Of a stretch of DNA of 64,000 nucleotides, positions 1 to 12,330 are shown piece after piece (position 1 is the stretch's first letter; each line of letters starts with the position of its first letter). The position numbers were made by a program, and so were the translations under genes. Source of the DNA: Morella rubra (Eukaryota > Streptophyta > Magnoliopsida > Fagales > Myricaceae); assembly GCA_003952965.2 (NCBI GenBank), contig CM025850.1, forward strand, positions 38,589,584-38,653,583, written 5' to 3'. The notes beneath the pieces are model-generated. The model did not search any database. It was not told the origin of the DNA and saw only the letters and a program-made list of their open reading frames with translations.

Positions 1-960
1 AATTGCTTTTAGCGTCTTCCTATACAGTTTACTTATTTACAATAGTTGGAAACATCACTATCTGTCAGGGCAAACTCATATCAAAGCTACGCCACTACAA
101 GAAATATGCCTTTAACGAATTTCTTCGAGACAGGGAAAAAAAAATCTGTCCAAAATATGGGTCATGTGGACGGAATTTCGAAGGCCATACGAATTAGGAT
201 CCCGATCGGAATCTACATTTTTGTCAAGAATTTAAAATTCATTCCGAAAAAGTATGTTAGGAACGATTTTAATTTGTGATAAATTTCTTCGTTCCTAAAT
301 TATGTAGATTATGATTTTAATAAATTAATTTGGTGTGGATTTTATGGAAAAATGAGATTATTTGGAGTCCAAAAGCTCTCTATGTTTCAGTGTTTGAACA
401 GTCTACTCACCGTTCTCTCGCATCCTCGTCATTGTTGTGACGGTCTATCTACTATTCAAACGCTTTTGGACGTGATTTGTGCAAATTTATGTTTAGGGAG
501 AACGACTATATATATGAATTTGTTGCGAAAAGCAAGCAATATAGAAACAAAATATCTTACGAGAATAGTAGGAGAGTCAAGAGTCTAGGCGAGTGACAGT
601 AGCAAGAGCAGGCATTTAGAATATAAATACAGAGTCTCGTCGACATAGAATTTTAGGCAGTAATTATTATGGGTTATTTTGTGGATTTTGTAATTTTATG
701 TATTTTATTCTTAATATTTTAAAATATGAACAATGGCAGTTTATATATAGATTTTGAGTCCTATATATGAATTTATTTTACTTTATGATCTATATTGTAT
801 TCTAAATAATATTAATTTAAATATTTTAAAAAATATTATCGAGCACATATATATATATATACGTTCCAAAGTTCAAACAAATCAAAATATGTTCCATCGT
901 CAAGAGTGTTCCAACAAAGCATGATTCGAACGGTACGTAGCAAGCGACATTGTTCGTCAA

Positions 961-2185
961 ACATCCACGATGGTGGTGTTTTTCATTAGATTATTTACCC
1001 AACTTAGAGTTGACCCATGAAGAAGTGAAGTGAACGGTTCAAGATTCAATATAGTGTTGCCGAACCTAGAAGGGAGGGTTGAATAGGTTCTGAAACTTCT
1101 TGATTCTTTTAGACACTTATAACTGCACACTCTTACAAACACAATCAGCAAATTTCAACAGTACTCAAGCAACAATATATGATGCGGAAATAATAACCCA
1201 ATATGGGCACGTTACAGTAGTTTGTCAAAGTTATAGAATAACGCTATACTTTTTTTCTTAATCAAAGAAACTAAAGAAAGGCAATCGCAACAACAGCAAG
1301 GTAATCTACGTAATCACAATCATACATAAAGACACCAAGATTGGTTATGAAGAGAAAACCCGCTTGAAAAAATCTTTCAAGAGGTAAAAACTCTTAAGAA
1401 CCTTCAAACTTGGTACACAGTGATCTATAAACTACCCAACACCCGTTGCTAGTCTATTCTACTGTTACCTTACCTGGAATACAACATCCAGATCTGCCTC
1501 TTGTAAAAACGAGGAACTCCTCTTCCGTTTGAAGTTCTTGATTCCGAATCTGATCTTCACAGCCAAGCCGATCTTTCCACACACCACATGCAATCAGCTT
1601 CCTCACTTGGTAGATCTCCAGCAACCTTTAGAGTTTACCTTCTTAATCAAGGTTTATCTTGGTGATCAAAAACGGATCTGAGATAATGGAGGAAAGAAAA
1701 ATCTCACTAGGTTCAATCTCAGTTCACACGCAACAAACTACAGAAACATTATTAGAGAGGATATGTAGAAGAAAGCTCTGGAAGCAAGGTCTCTCAAGGT
1801 ATAGCTATCGAACATGAAAGAGAGAATGTGAGAAGAATGGTTTTTATATTTTCTGGAGGGTCTAGAAGATGGTTCTCACGAAAGTTCTAGACTTCTTGTT
1901 TCTTGCGCGTTTCTGTTAAAACCGTTATAACAGTCTTTCGCCAGTTCTGATCAAACTATAAGTAAACTCTGATCAAACTTCGAGTGCTTCACAAATATTA
2001 GCGCTCCGGCTTCACGTTAGTGAAGTACGTGCAGATTTCAATCAAACCTTGACAATTCAAACGATCACCAAATATGTTGAGGCACTAGTCTTGAGCAAGA
2101 CTTGATAGATACATAAATCTCAAGAATTAATACAGACTCATCATGAAGTCTTTATGCCAACTAAAATACATTAACAAGAAGGAAA
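961..2185. other. About 1.2-kb insertion in spacer copy 1, unclassified
   Basis: Copy 3 passes directly from the segment matching about 960 to the segment matching about 2185 (near 39120-39150), so the material between is an insertion in copy 1 or a deletion in copy 3. It holds a stretch near 1063-1090 (CCTAGAAGGGAGGGTTGAATA) that is frequent in plant retroelement-derived sequence. I find no coding region and no clear terminal repeats, and the edges are approximate. Confidence 0.4.
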
Positions 2186-2732
2186 ACTAGATTTGGTTAT
2201 TTTGATAGAAAAATATATATGATACTTCACTCCGAATATCGATCGAGTTGCGCTTTTTGATTGCCTTCTGATCAACCTAACATAAAATAACTTGTAGTCC
2301 ACGACTGAGGCACAAATCTGCCCGCATGGGAATATTTGATTTGAACATGAGGAACACTGGAACAGGTATTGTTTTTCTTTGCCCTTGTTAATCTAAACCT
2401 AACCTAGGCTTATTCCACGAATATGAGCAATAAAAAATTCGAAACCTCAATCGTCTGGATGCCATATTTGTACATAAAGGCTTGGCCGTCATGCGCGCGT
2501 GCTGTAATGGCTACTGAGCAGAGCAATAAAGAATGGTAAATATTCTGAACGTCAATGGGCCTACTTGATATTCAAACAAGAGATGACAGAATGGCGATCA
2601 GATCAGATTCAGACCAGTTGCTGGTGGCAGCGAAAGAAAGATTCAACAGGTAACGCACAAATTCATAAGCAGTTACTACTTTCTAGATAAGCGCATTCTC
2701 AATTTTATGGCTTATATGTGCATTACGCGTTC

Positions 2733-3045
2733 AGAGAAACTTTTGCGGAATAGAGAAATACACCAGATTCGATGTGGGTGTCTTTTTCTCTGTTTTACTT
2801 TTCGGGCCGTCTCACTATTGACAATGTGAGTTTCTCTGTGAGAAACTTTTGCGGAATCGAGAAGGACACTAGATTCGATGTGGGTGTCTTTTTCTCTGTT
2901 TTACTTTTCGGGCCGTCTCCTATTGACAATGTGAGTTTCTCTGTGAGAAACTTTTGCGGAATCGAGAAGTACACCAGATTCGATGTGGGTGTCTTTTTCT
3001 CTGTTTTACTTTTCGGGCCGTTTCCACTATTGACTATGTGAGTTT
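2733..3045. repeat. Three-unit tandem repeat, about 105 bp per unit
   Basis: Three consecutive copies begin near 2733, 2840 and 2945, each starting AGAAACTTTTGCGGAAT and containing GATGTGGGTGTCTTTTTCTC and TTTTCGGGCCGT. Spacer copy 3 has the corresponding segment twice, but there as part of a larger duplication of about 365 bp, and copy 2 has it once, interrupted by a CACTA element. The three units are therefore a local expansion after the spacers diverged. The long open frame through it is a by-product of the repeat. Confidence 0.85.
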
Positions 3046-4934
3046 CTCTGTTACCGTCCGTTTCAGATCAACTTCGTCGATTTTGGCGTAGTCCATAATT
3101 TTGTCGTCGCGGCGGTACTGTCAAACAGCCTGTTTAATCCAGACCGATGTTGCAGGTTAAATACCAGCATATCAAATGTCACGTGAACAAACCACCTCAA
3201 TTAAGGAGATTAAATATCACATGAACAAATCATCTCAATTAATGAGTCAAGTTAGATAGTAGGTTGATATTTTTTATTAATTAAAATGACATGCTCATAT
3301 ATTATTAGATATATTATAATTTATCCTTTATCATGATTAATCTAGATTTAACCCATCTAAATAGAATCCTTCCCATTCTATATTGTAATTAACCGAGACT
3401 TGTTTTAGCATTTGAGGTGCAGGACAATTTTAAGTATTCAGAATTTCACTACGCGACATTAATTCTTGCTCCCTCTACCTCCGGGACAATTTCAAGTATT
3501 CGAAATTTGCCTGTGTTAACTATTGGCCTCACTCTATCCAAAAGAAAATTTATAATGAAGTAGAGATTGAGATCAAAGCTCTTATTTATCACTGGAGAAA
3601 GAAAAAAAAAACCTAATCACCTTGTTAGAAAATGGGAAAAAGAAAAATAAAAAGACCTCACTTTGAGATCTCGGCTTAAGCCTCCAATTTCTATTGAGCC
3701 GGGTTGATGAAGCTGTATTAATCCTGTTCCATGACACCCCTAGAGAGAAAAAAAAACTCATGTTCCACGATGCCTTGTATATCCTTCATAAGTACGTATG
3801 CTCTTCCCCAACGCAATAGATGGTTCATGAGCCTGAGCCCAAAGCTTCAAGCTGTTCCCCCCCGGGTGTGTACTGGCACTTTTCCTAGCCATGTGTGTTC
3901 TATATATATATGTATATGAGTAAACTTCGTTTACGTACGGGCTCGTGGCAAAGCTGGGACTGAATTTTGCCGAGGGCGCCATGAGCAGGAAGGAAACTAT
4001 ATATAGTCTCTTGGTTTCGGATTTTTGGTTTGCTTTTTGTTTTGTTCTATTCTGAGCATTCTTCTTCTGAATCTCATTTGGGTTTAGACACTAATTAGGA
4101 GAAAATCCAATTCTGATGTATGTTGTTCATGTGGAGCTAGCTTCAAAAAACTTCAAATTCTATAACTATGGGCCAAGCCCATTAAGACCAAAGAGCACTG
4201 CCCATGTACACAAAAACCAGATCCCAAGTGGGATACGAGCTAGACAGCCAGAGAGTGCCAGACCATGGGCTGGCGCCACAACGCGAAGTACGTGACGTAA
4301 GAACTTAATTAGGAGACCCAAACAACCAGCAACTGAAAGTTCTCTGGAAAAATTTGCTCTCTGGAATTTCTTGGGTTTCTTATACTTTACTTCTCGACTA
4401 ACACATATTGGGATTTGAAGTCTATATATTTGGATAGAAGGAGAAAAAAAAAAGAAAAGAACCAGCTGCGATAACAATAAAAACTGATACATATATAATT
4501 AATTAAAAGAAAAAACGTATTTTGCTATAAAATATAGTTGTTAGAGCTTTGTTTAATTAACTTTCCAATTCAATTGCCAGGCATGCCTTTAAAGAATTGC
4601 ACACAAACTTCATAAAGGAGAAATAGGTGGCATAAGCCCTGGAAAAGCTTTCGTTTTTTTTTTTTTTACTGAATTAGATTTACGTGGTATATTTCAACGA
4701 AAAAGTAAATTTAAACTGCAACTCTCCTAAGTAACAGTTGTATTAGAAACTTAAATTGATAGAAAGATGTTGAATATATATGTATGTGAGGGTACAAAAA
4801 ATTGTCCCACATAGAAAGAAATCAAAGTGTATTGGTGGTTAATATAGCTAATATGGTTAAACCTAAACCTATAAGCTTAAGAATTTAGATATAGTAAACA
4901 TTGTTGTGATCCAGAAAAGGTTTGTAAGATCGAG

Positions 4935-5185
4935 AAGGGAGCGAGTTTTGCATCGCAAAGCACGGGATGGTTCCTAAGAGGCCCAAGAGATAAGGGTCTA
5001 TTGAATCAGGGCTTCCATTTGTAGTAGATCAAAGGGCAAGTAATTACGTTGTGCAATCGCAAGGTACAATTGCAATCTAGTTATGCACGTAGTAGAATGT
5101 TCGCTAATGGGTGCTTAAACAGCACGTACCCACCAAGACCTTATGTTACAGAAATTAAGCAAGTTCATATCAAGACTAGGCACCT
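4935..5185. other. Short intergenic stretch, nothing recognised
   Basis: Lies between the two duplicated spacer blocks. It contains no open frame of note, terminal repeat or RNA-like motif that I can see. Confidence 0.4.
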
Positions 5186-5857
5186 ACCAAATTTCACAGC
5201 CAATTAGGACTAGAATATATATACTAGTTTTTTTTACATGAGCACACCTATATATCAAATGATCGTAGTGCTATTGCCATTTTTCCACAAGAACGACCTT
5301 AGAGACGTACATATTCGATGGTTTTCCCTGCACTTTTAAACACACATATTAGCTATATTAATAATGATTCGTTTGTACAAGCACAGGTTGATCAAACTGC
5401 AATAACGTACTCAGCTTCCTGTGTTGCACTTTCGTAGATAATGTACCTCAAGAGCATACCCATGGCAAATGTGGTTCATTCGCATGCAGATAATAATGGA
5501 GTTTATGTTTCCGTCTCAACAACCCTTAATCTGACGTATGTTAGTGATTTGTGCTACAATTATTGATCACAAACTAGCCCAAATTAACTGGTTGTATTCA
5601 ACGTGTATTCTTTCATAGAAGAAGCACCATGAAAACAAAGAAGAGTGAACTTATCTCTGATTCTCTTTTATTTAATCTTCTGCTCTTACAGGTAAAGGAC
5701 GCGTGCTATGAAAGCATAGCGTCAGATTCTCGTCACTGAGGGTCTGATCAAACCTCCGACGTACAAGAACAGAAATTAATAAGTGCAAAAGTACTAGATA
5801 TGGGACAAAGTAGAATCGAATTAGCCTAAGTTCTTTTAGCTCTGTTTCTGTTACTTA
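5186..5857. repeat. SAUR-cluster spacer, second duplicated block
   Basis: Matches 26195-26276 followed by 36134-36710: the other copy is split by a 9.9-kb insertion. Shared landmarks are a segment ending ATCAAATGATC(G/A)TAGT, then TTTTTCCACAAGAACGA, and a stretch around 5690-5760 with CAGATTCTCGTCA. It lies on the 3' side of the intact SAUR genes. No coding sequence is seen. Confidence 0.75.
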
Positions 5858-6226
5858 TGAAAGAAATTAAATATGCACAGCGGAATTTAGATCGACATAC
5901 CTCCAGCCATAATTGCTTAAGTGTTTGCCTTTGTACTACAAAAGAAAAGACACGTGAGAGTGATAGGGTTCTTCTAGCCTATTCTTTAACTGGATTAGCC
6001 GTATTGATAGAATACACATGCCTTTATTTTATAGGCTAGGCTAGGGACCTAATCAGAATTCTACTGCAGTTATTCCTCCCATCAAGGAATAAGATTCTAT
6101 TTAAAATTTAAATATTCAAAACTAGTAATTGATAGGAATAGAATTCAAAACACCCATTATTTAAATTTAAAACTTTATACCTAGATATGTGGGCCACCTT
6201 AAGGAAAATATTCAAAATATTTTACA
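5858..6226 (-). repeat. Left (3') LTR of the copia-type element
   Basis: Starts TGAAAGAAATT and ends TTTTACA (TG...CA). It aligns along its whole length with 9108-9461, including a GGCTAGGCTAGGGACC segment. Confidence 0.75.
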
Positions 6227-7562
6227 TTTCGCACTTGGTCCACATAATACGTAAATTACCTAATTGGGTGATTGACACTTTTGTATGGCCATTACTATAT
6301 TCATTTCTACTAGTTTTTGAAACACTTTCACTCAAATAAAGAATATTATGTACGAATCATGGCGATAAGACTCTTATGATCGAATCATTCTCTTTCATGT
6401 ATCACAATACACAACACCCTCTTCATGAGTACTTTATGAGCTATAACTTTATGAATGAACTTCCAATAAGTCATTCGGGTCCAACTTTATGTTTATCCCC
6501 ATCGATAAAACAATTACAACACCTTATGTGCACAAATGTAAATTTATTCTCTAAGAATATGAACTGTATGTCTATAGACCAGAATAGAGAGAAACTGAAC
6601 ATAAACTGAATTAACAAGTCCCATATACTCCGCATAACTTTATACTGTAGTACCGGTAACCTTCAAGCATGGGATCCGCAATGTATAATTCAGTACTTGA
6701 ATGCTCAAATAAACACCAAGTGTCTTCTTATGTTCTCTCTTACGCTGAGATATTTGATGTCAATATACATATTTCTGCTTTTGATCTTGGAGAAAACAAC
6801 TGTAGTAGAGTATCCAAAAATAGCTTGATAGGTCTCACTATATAATCGACAAACTTGAGACCAACTTTCAACCATAATGCTTGTGTAATAATTTCATAGC
6901 ATGTGAAAAATGGTCAATATGACTATAGATAAAATTGTAATCCTTGGTTTCTAAGGAAAAATCAAATGACTTTATTTACAGCCTTATAATGCTTCAAAAT
7001 CTGGAGTTACTCTAAGTATCAACCCGGTAATTCTACTGTCAAACCAATGTCCAACCTTATACAAAGTGCCAATGATAGATGGTTACAAAATAATTCACTA
7101 TTTCATCCTAAGCAAACCACAAAATAATAACCTCCCTGCGGGGCCAGGTCACCATTTTTATGATTCAATTACAATGTTGATATTATAATTTTATGAAGTC
7201 TTTATGTGATCATTGTTACAAACTAGGAGAGGCTACTTCTAAAAGGCTTTGACAATCACAACTTCCTAACATCAAAATTATTATAATCTCTTTTGATCCA
7301 CAAATACTCCAAATGCCAATCCTTATAAAGTTTGATGACTTCATGTGGTCAGTGAACTGAATTAGGATACTATGGCTACTCCAAAAAACATTTCCTTAAC
7401 CACAACTTCAATGGCAATATAAGAGTGGAACCTTATGTTAATCCCTAAAAAATATCAATGCCAATAACCTTAATGAAGTTTAGTAACCATATGCGATCAT
7501 TAATCTGAATTAGGATGTTGTGGCTACTCTTAAAACATTTCATAATCACAATTTCAAAGGCA
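6227..7562. other. Interior of LTR element, left part
   Basis: AT-rich sequence with weak internal repeats (recurring stretches with CACAACTTC and TGAATTAGGAT) and no domain that I can recognise. It lies between the 3' LTR and the nested MITE. Confidence 0.4.
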
Positions 7563-7571
7563 TAAATATAA

Positions 7572-8075
7572 GGCTTAATTACACCCAAGGCCCCTGAGGT
7601 ATAAGAAGGTTGTAAATGAGCCTCTGAGGTAACGTTTTCAACCAATAGACCATTGAGGTAGAGTTTAAGTCAAATCGATGCCACTCCATCCATTTCTTGT
7701 TAGCCCTCGTTAACGGTCATTGTTGACAACTTTAAAATCTATCATAACGAATTAGAAATGCCAATTAAAAATCAATGCCACAGTGTCTGCAATGGGGAGA
7801 ACGATATCGTCTCATTAAGTTTTTTTTTTTTTTAAAGCTGACAGATACCTGGCATAGATGTGACGTGGATGTTTTAACTGCGTAGGTAGTACTTTTTAAT
7901 TTGTTATGACGTAAATTTTAAAGTCCTGTTAGTAATGACCGTTAATGAGGCTAACGAGAAATATACAGAGAGGCCTCGATTTGACTTAAACTCTACCTCA
8001 GGGTCTATTTGTTGAAAAGTTAAGGGCTCATTTGCAACCTTTGTATTCCTTAGGAGTCTTGGGTGCAATTAAGCT
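7572..8075. mobile_element. Mutator-type MITE (MULE-like), nested in LTR element
   Basis: A 504-bp element with terminal inverted repeats of roughly 110 bp: the left end (G)GCTTAATTACACCC is mirrored by GGGTGCAATTAAGC at the right. It is flanked on both sides by the same nine bases TAAATATAA (7563-7571 and 8076-8084), the 9-bp target duplication typical of Mutator superfamily transposons. It has no coding capacity. The perfect duplication suggests a fairly recent insertion into the older LTR element. Confidence 0.9.
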
Positions 8076-9093
8076 TAAATATAATTCTTCTAATCTAGAT
8101 GACCCAAATGGGCCAGATCCAGTCCAAGATGGCCAAGCGGATCAACCTGTGAGCCCTTCTCTGAATGGACTGCACGGCCCAAATAATAATAAAATTTTAT
8201 TCTTCTGGGTCAAATCCGGTTCGGCCAGAACTGGTTTGAGTAAACCCGTGCCCACTGGATGTGGGTACTTGACCCACCAACATTGAGTTAAAGTTTGACT
8301 CCAAAAGGGCCAAAAATGGACCTAGCCTTATGAACCCAATAACTTCATTAAATGGGTTGGAAAACCCTACCTAACTTGTCTCTTTAAAGACCAAGTTTAT
8401 CAAAAAAACATTCACATCTCAAATACTCAAATTCATCACTAATTCGGCACTGAAAAATTGCCAGTAAGGCCAGTGCTGTAACTTTATAGCTTTCCGTTTT
8501 AAACGAAAAAACTGAACTGAACCACAAGTATTCTACAAATCTAATTCATCTGTTTGTCTTTTTCGCTAGATGGAAGAGCAAAAACAAGAAAAGCCGCAGA
8601 CATAAAGCCAAGTTGAAACCGAATAGAATATAGCAACAGTAGAATCAAGAAAAGACTATAGCCGAATAGCCGAATATAGCAACATGAAAAGCTGCAGACA
8701 TGAAATTGATGAAACCAAATAGATGTAGCCGAATAGAATATAATATTCATTCGAAAAATATTTAAAGGAAACTGAATAGGCTACACATGAAAATATGCGG
8801 ATATCCTGCTGCTCACATGTATTACATTTGTCAAAATAGTCTATAGGAAATTGAAACATGATCTGACTATAGATGAAAGCAAATCTCCAGATGTTTTCAT
8901 AACTTTTGACCAACTGTTTTAAAAAACAACTTTAAAAAACAGAGAATTGTTCCCCGGCCAAAAATACAAAAGAAAGAAATTTTCTTTTAAAAGGCATGAA
9001 GTGTGATTTAGAGAATCCATGATCTCTTGATTCATGCGACAATCTGAAATTATATCAGTAGATCGCTTCACTGAACAAGAGGCATGGAAGGAG

Positions 9094-9105
9094 GCTCCGA
9101 TACCA
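9094..9105 (-). other. Primer-binding site (tRNA-iMet type)
   Basis: GCTCCGATACCA on the plus strand is TGGTATCGGAGC on the minus strand, close to the usual TGGTATCAGAGC. It lies two bases from the inner edge of the right LTR, as expected. Confidence 0.75.
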
Positions 9106-9107
9106 CA

Positions 9108-9461
9108 TGAAAGAAATTAAATATGTTGGAGTGAAATTTAGATCGACATACCTCTAGCCATAATTGCTTAAGTGTTTACCGTTGTACTGCAAAAGAAAAG
9201 GCACTTGAGAGTGATAAAGTTCTTCTAGCCTATTCCTTAACTGGATTAGCCGTATTGATGGAATACACAAGCCTTTATTTTATAGGCTAGGCTAGGGACC
9301 CCAATCAGAATTCTACTGCAGTTATTCTTCCATCAAGGAATAAGATTCTATTTAAATATTCAAAACTAGTAATGATAGGAATAGAATTTAAAATACCCAT
9401 GATTTAAATTTAAAACTTTATACGCTAGATATGTGGGCTAGAAAATATTCAAAATATTACA
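9108..9461 (-). repeat. Right (5') LTR of the copia-type element
   Basis: Starts TGAAAGAAATT and ends AATATTACA. It is adjacent to the primer-binding site and is the partner of 5858-6226. Host spacer homologous to 36690 onward resumes directly after it. Confidence 0.75.
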
Positions 9462-9595
9462 ATTATGTATTTAGTGGTGATACCCCAATATTACAACTGA
9501 TTCAAACAAAGAACAAAATTCTATGCTACCGAACGATTCAAAAGAAAAGGGAAAATGAGCGAATGTGGGTCATGGGTTAACAACAAAAAACAAAA

Positions 9596-9937
9596 TCACA
9601 AGGCAACCAACATACGCGCGCTTCTTGGACAAGACGCCATGGCCATGCCGAGAAACTGATCGAAGACTTCAGTACTGCATGCAAGGACGATTGGGCCGTC
9701 GATCTTAATATCAAGTTCGTCGGGCTGGGACTGTACGATCAGTTCTTGGAACGATGGAAGCGAGAGGTATTTCAACGGAACTTCATACCTCTTCTCCAAA
9801 TTTCTGACATAGATTGTTACGTGACCTTTTTGTGCTCGAAACGTTTTTTCTTCCTCAGCCTTCCCAAGCAGTTTATAGGAATTCTGGGGGTGGCTTCGGC
9901 CTAAGTACTTCATCAGCCAGTTGAATATGGATTTCAT
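9596..9937 (-). CDS. SAUR family auxin-responsive protein (copy A)
   Basis: A 113-residue intronless protein, the usual size and structure of SAUR genes. Small auxin up RNA proteins are early auxin-induced regulators; several promote cell expansion by inhibiting PP2C.D phosphatases and so activating plasma-membrane proton pumps (family knowledge). The SAUR domain spans about residues 37-97: KGHVTIYV, then YEVPLKYLSLPSFQELI, and near the end GPIVLACSTEVFDQFL. The N-terminus (MKSIFNWLMKYLGRSHP) is shared with copy C, which supports this start. A TATA-like element lies about 120 bp upstream at 10057-10066. It is about 80% identical by eye to the gene at 37224-37547, and the two sit in duplicated surroundings. 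It differs from copy C in a short C-terminal extension. Which SAUR subclass it belongs to is not clear from sequence alone. Confidence 0.93.
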   Translation of the reverse strand: MKSIFNWLMKYLGRSHPQNSYKLLGKAEEEKTFRAQKGHVTIYVRNLEKRYEVPLKYLSLPSFQELIVQSQPDELDIKIDGPIVLACSTEVFDQFLGMAMASCPRSARMLVAL

Positions 9938-10056
9938 AGTTGTTCGAGCTTAATTTGAGACTCTGACAAAGTTTCTGAAGGAACCCTGACAAGAGAGACG
10001 ATAAGAGGATGGGATGGAGGATTGGGATAGAAAGAATTCATGTACTCCCTACAGGC

Positions 10057-10066
10057 TTCTTAAATA
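10057..10066 (-). promoter_or_regulatory. TATA-like element of SAUR copy A
   Basis: Complement reads CTATTTAAG followed by AAGCCTGTAGG, identical to the segment upstream of SAUR copy C (37657-37666) and similar to that of copy B. It lies about 120 bp before the start codon, which implies a short 5' leader. Confidence 0.6.
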
Positions 10067-10379
10067 GAGAAAATGCTAGCTGGCGGCCAATAGTTTAGTA
10101 AAAAAATTGCAATTTTGACTATAATTTAGCAGCAAGACTGGTTATTGTGCAAATAACTATTGTGCTGATCATGCTGAGCGATGACTGAGATTAAAAGTTT
10201 CAAAATTCAAAGATTCAGATCGCGCCACATCAATTAAAATATTTTAAATGATATGTTTAACTATAGCCGTCGGATCTCTAACTTTTAATCTCAGCCGTCA
10301 CTCAGCATGTTCAGCACAATAACCGAACTCGCTAGCATGCACGAAATTAGCACTTTCCACAAGAATCTGTGAAGTATAT

Positions 10380-11060
10380 TTCTGTACAAGTGGCAATAAA
10401 AGCGAATAAAAATTAATTATTTGAATATGTTACATGCACGATGGCAACAGAAACGTAGAAGCGTACATATAAAGAACACTACCACAATGACACGGAAACC
10501 CGGTACTGTTCTGAGATCTTCATCTGGTCTCCTGAACTATAGGAATATACGTTACCTAGGTCCTAGGTCCTAGAAATAGAAAAGGTGAAGAAACATACGC
10601 ATACGCATACGCCTACATTATCGATAACTTTTGAGGCCCTGCGCCCCAGCTATATATCTGATTAGAGACGAAACTTCAAATTAGAGAACTTATTAATTTT
10701 TTTTCTAGGCTCAAAGAGATCACCTTATTAACAATCAATTAGATCGTTGAAAAGCTATTAAATTGTTTTTCTCACTTTTGGAAAGCAAATTAACTACTTA
10801 ATTATAATATATATATTCAAATGTTTGACCATTATCAATGAATAAGAAAACTTTGCAATTTCTGTACCTTATATAATAGATAAATAAATAAAACTAGTAA
10901 TTTTAAATTTAAAGGATCGAGTAGGTGCATTCGAAAATATGTCTCTTTTCTTAGTTTATATTCTTTAATGTAAAATTATTGACTTTAGCTTTTGGGTTTC
11001 CAAGTTCCACTTTTGGTTTCTATAATAAATTTGAACTATAAAATAAACTGAGGAATTCGG
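10380..11060. repeat. SAUR promoter-distal block, copy A
   Basis: Aligns with 37985-38590 upstream of SAUR copy C. Shared landmarks are AAAGAACACTA, ACCTAGGTCCTAG, GAAAAGGTGAAGAAACATACG and ATTAGAGACGAAACTTCAAA. Copy A has one extra CCTAGGT unit at about 10555-10572. The block is upstream of the gene on the minus strand and may include regulatory sequence. No open frame is shared. Confidence 0.7.
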
Positions 11061-12330
11061 AGCTTTTTTTTTTTTAAATGAAATATCGAACTCGCATTGA
11101 CGAAATGTTCAAAAGATACATCACGGGGGTTCAAACCCCATGGAGGATTGCTTAAAACAGTTTTTGATCTGTGATGAGAATTCTCTTGTGGGAGAGTATC
11201 AGATCGAGACTTTGTTCTAGTCACAGAGAAGAATTTTTTTTTTTTTTTTTGGAGCAGACGTTGTGATATGGTAGTAAGCAGAGAGAAAGCCAGGTTTTAT
11301 CCCTAGGGGGCCGGGCAAATATAATTTTTTTTTTGAAATTTTTAAAAATCCTAATAGCATAAATTCTAAGTATTTTAGGAGAACGTTAAGCAGTTTCTAC
11401 TTCTGCTTGTAAAGTATAAGTTTCATCTCTCTTGAAAAAGAAATCAATATTTTTTTTTTGCCTAGCCATATATATGACCTAAATTGCAACATAAAAATAA
11501 ACAATATGGCTCATAAATTCTTGACAAAGGCACAAAACAATGTTAAAATCTAGTCAAATTAATAGAGATAAAAACAATACAACATTTAGTTAACTGAATA
11601 CAAAGAAGGGAGAGAACTTTTTTCTTTGTTTATCAAACATAAACATAGAACAATAATATTTTAATTAGACAATAATAATTAAATGTAATAACATTTAGAA
11701 TTCTAATCTTGAAGAGAAATTTTTTTTGTATGCAAGGCAAAAAGTTTATTTTATTCCTAATGTTGAGTATGGATTTGCGATTTTTCTGTATATGGGTGAC
11801 AAAAAGAATTAAGAGATACAAAAAGTTTATTTGTAATAGAGTGGGCAAGTGGCGATCTTGAAGTGAGATGGGATAAAATAGTGAGAGAGATAGAGAGAAT
11901 GGAGAGAGACAACTGAAACTTGAAAATCTAGGATGGTAAAAGAGTAAATCGTGAACGGAAAGAAAAAAGAAAAAAAAAGAGGAGTCGAAACGTTAAAAAA
12001 AGAGAGAAAAAAAAAAAAGATACACTTTTTTTTTCTTTTAGAAATTAGAGGTACACTACTAGAGTAGTTATTACTTATCAAACTGTTCTTTCTTACTTTC
12101 ACATTTCTTTTCAAAAACTTTGGAGGGGTCCATTACAAAGACTAAAACCTACTAGATTAGAAAAAAATTTACAGCCCCCTAGCTTCGTCTCTTGTAGCAC
12201 GGAAATTAGTTTTAGTTTGAGTCAAACGTCTTCATTTTCTTTGTTCTCCCCTTTCGGCTTTCACTTCACAATTTAGCTGTATTGAGGTTTGAAATTGGAA
12301 TAATTGTTACCACACTTTTTCTATTTTTTC
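11061..12330. other. AT-rich intergenic region, nothing recognised
   Basis: Very AT-rich with several homopolymer runs of T and A (for example 11236-11253 and 12005-12018). No plausible gene or bounded repeat is visible. It separates the SAUR A promoter block from spacer copy 2. Confidence 0.4.

Larger units (their letters stand above)
1..4934. repeat. SAUR-cluster spacer, duplicated block, copy 1
   Basis: Non-coding spacer that recurs at 12331-16106 (copy 2) and 38790-42280 (copy 3). The shared order is: a segment near 46 with a CACTACAAGAAATATG stretch, a CCTAACCTA tract, a segment around 2600-3050 ending in a pyrimidine-rich tract, a stretch around 3800 (TGAGCCTGAGCCC) and the end near 4895-4934. 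Copies 1 and 3 are clearly closer to each other than to copy 2. Small open frames here are not conserved in length among copies, so I read the block as non-coding. The left edge lies outside the window. Confidence 0.8.
5858..9461 (-). mobile_element. Non-autonomous copia-type LTR retrotransposon
   Basis: Two direct repeats of about 360 bp, both starting TGAAAGAAATTAAATATG and ending in ATATT..ACA, bracket 2.9 kb. On the inner side of the right repeat lies GCTCCGATACCA (9094-9105), the complement of a tRNA-iMet primer-binding site, so the element is read on the minus strand with its 5' LTR on the right. Next to the left LTR the complement reads GGACCAAGTGCGAAA, resembling the polypurine region of copia elements. 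The interior has no recognisable gag or pol domain, which suggests a large non-coding derivative. It is old: the LTRs differ by several indels. A MITE is nested within it. No clean target duplication is visible. Confidence 0.75.

Noticed and set aside
46-279. Open frame starting METSLSVRANSYQSYATTRN, also present at 38814
   Set aside because: The similarity comes from the duplicated non-coding spacer. The frame diverges and ends differently in the other copy and is absent from spacer copy 2.
4166-4492. 108-codon frame on the minus strand
   Set aside because: Lies in the duplicated spacer; the matching sequence at 41680-41870 does not keep the frame. Composition is not coding-like.
11105-11135. 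GGGGGTTCAAACCCC, resembling a tRNA T-arm or SINE box B
   Set aside because: No cloverleaf can be formed around it, no box A at the right distance, and the motif is a simple palindrome in an AT-rich setting.
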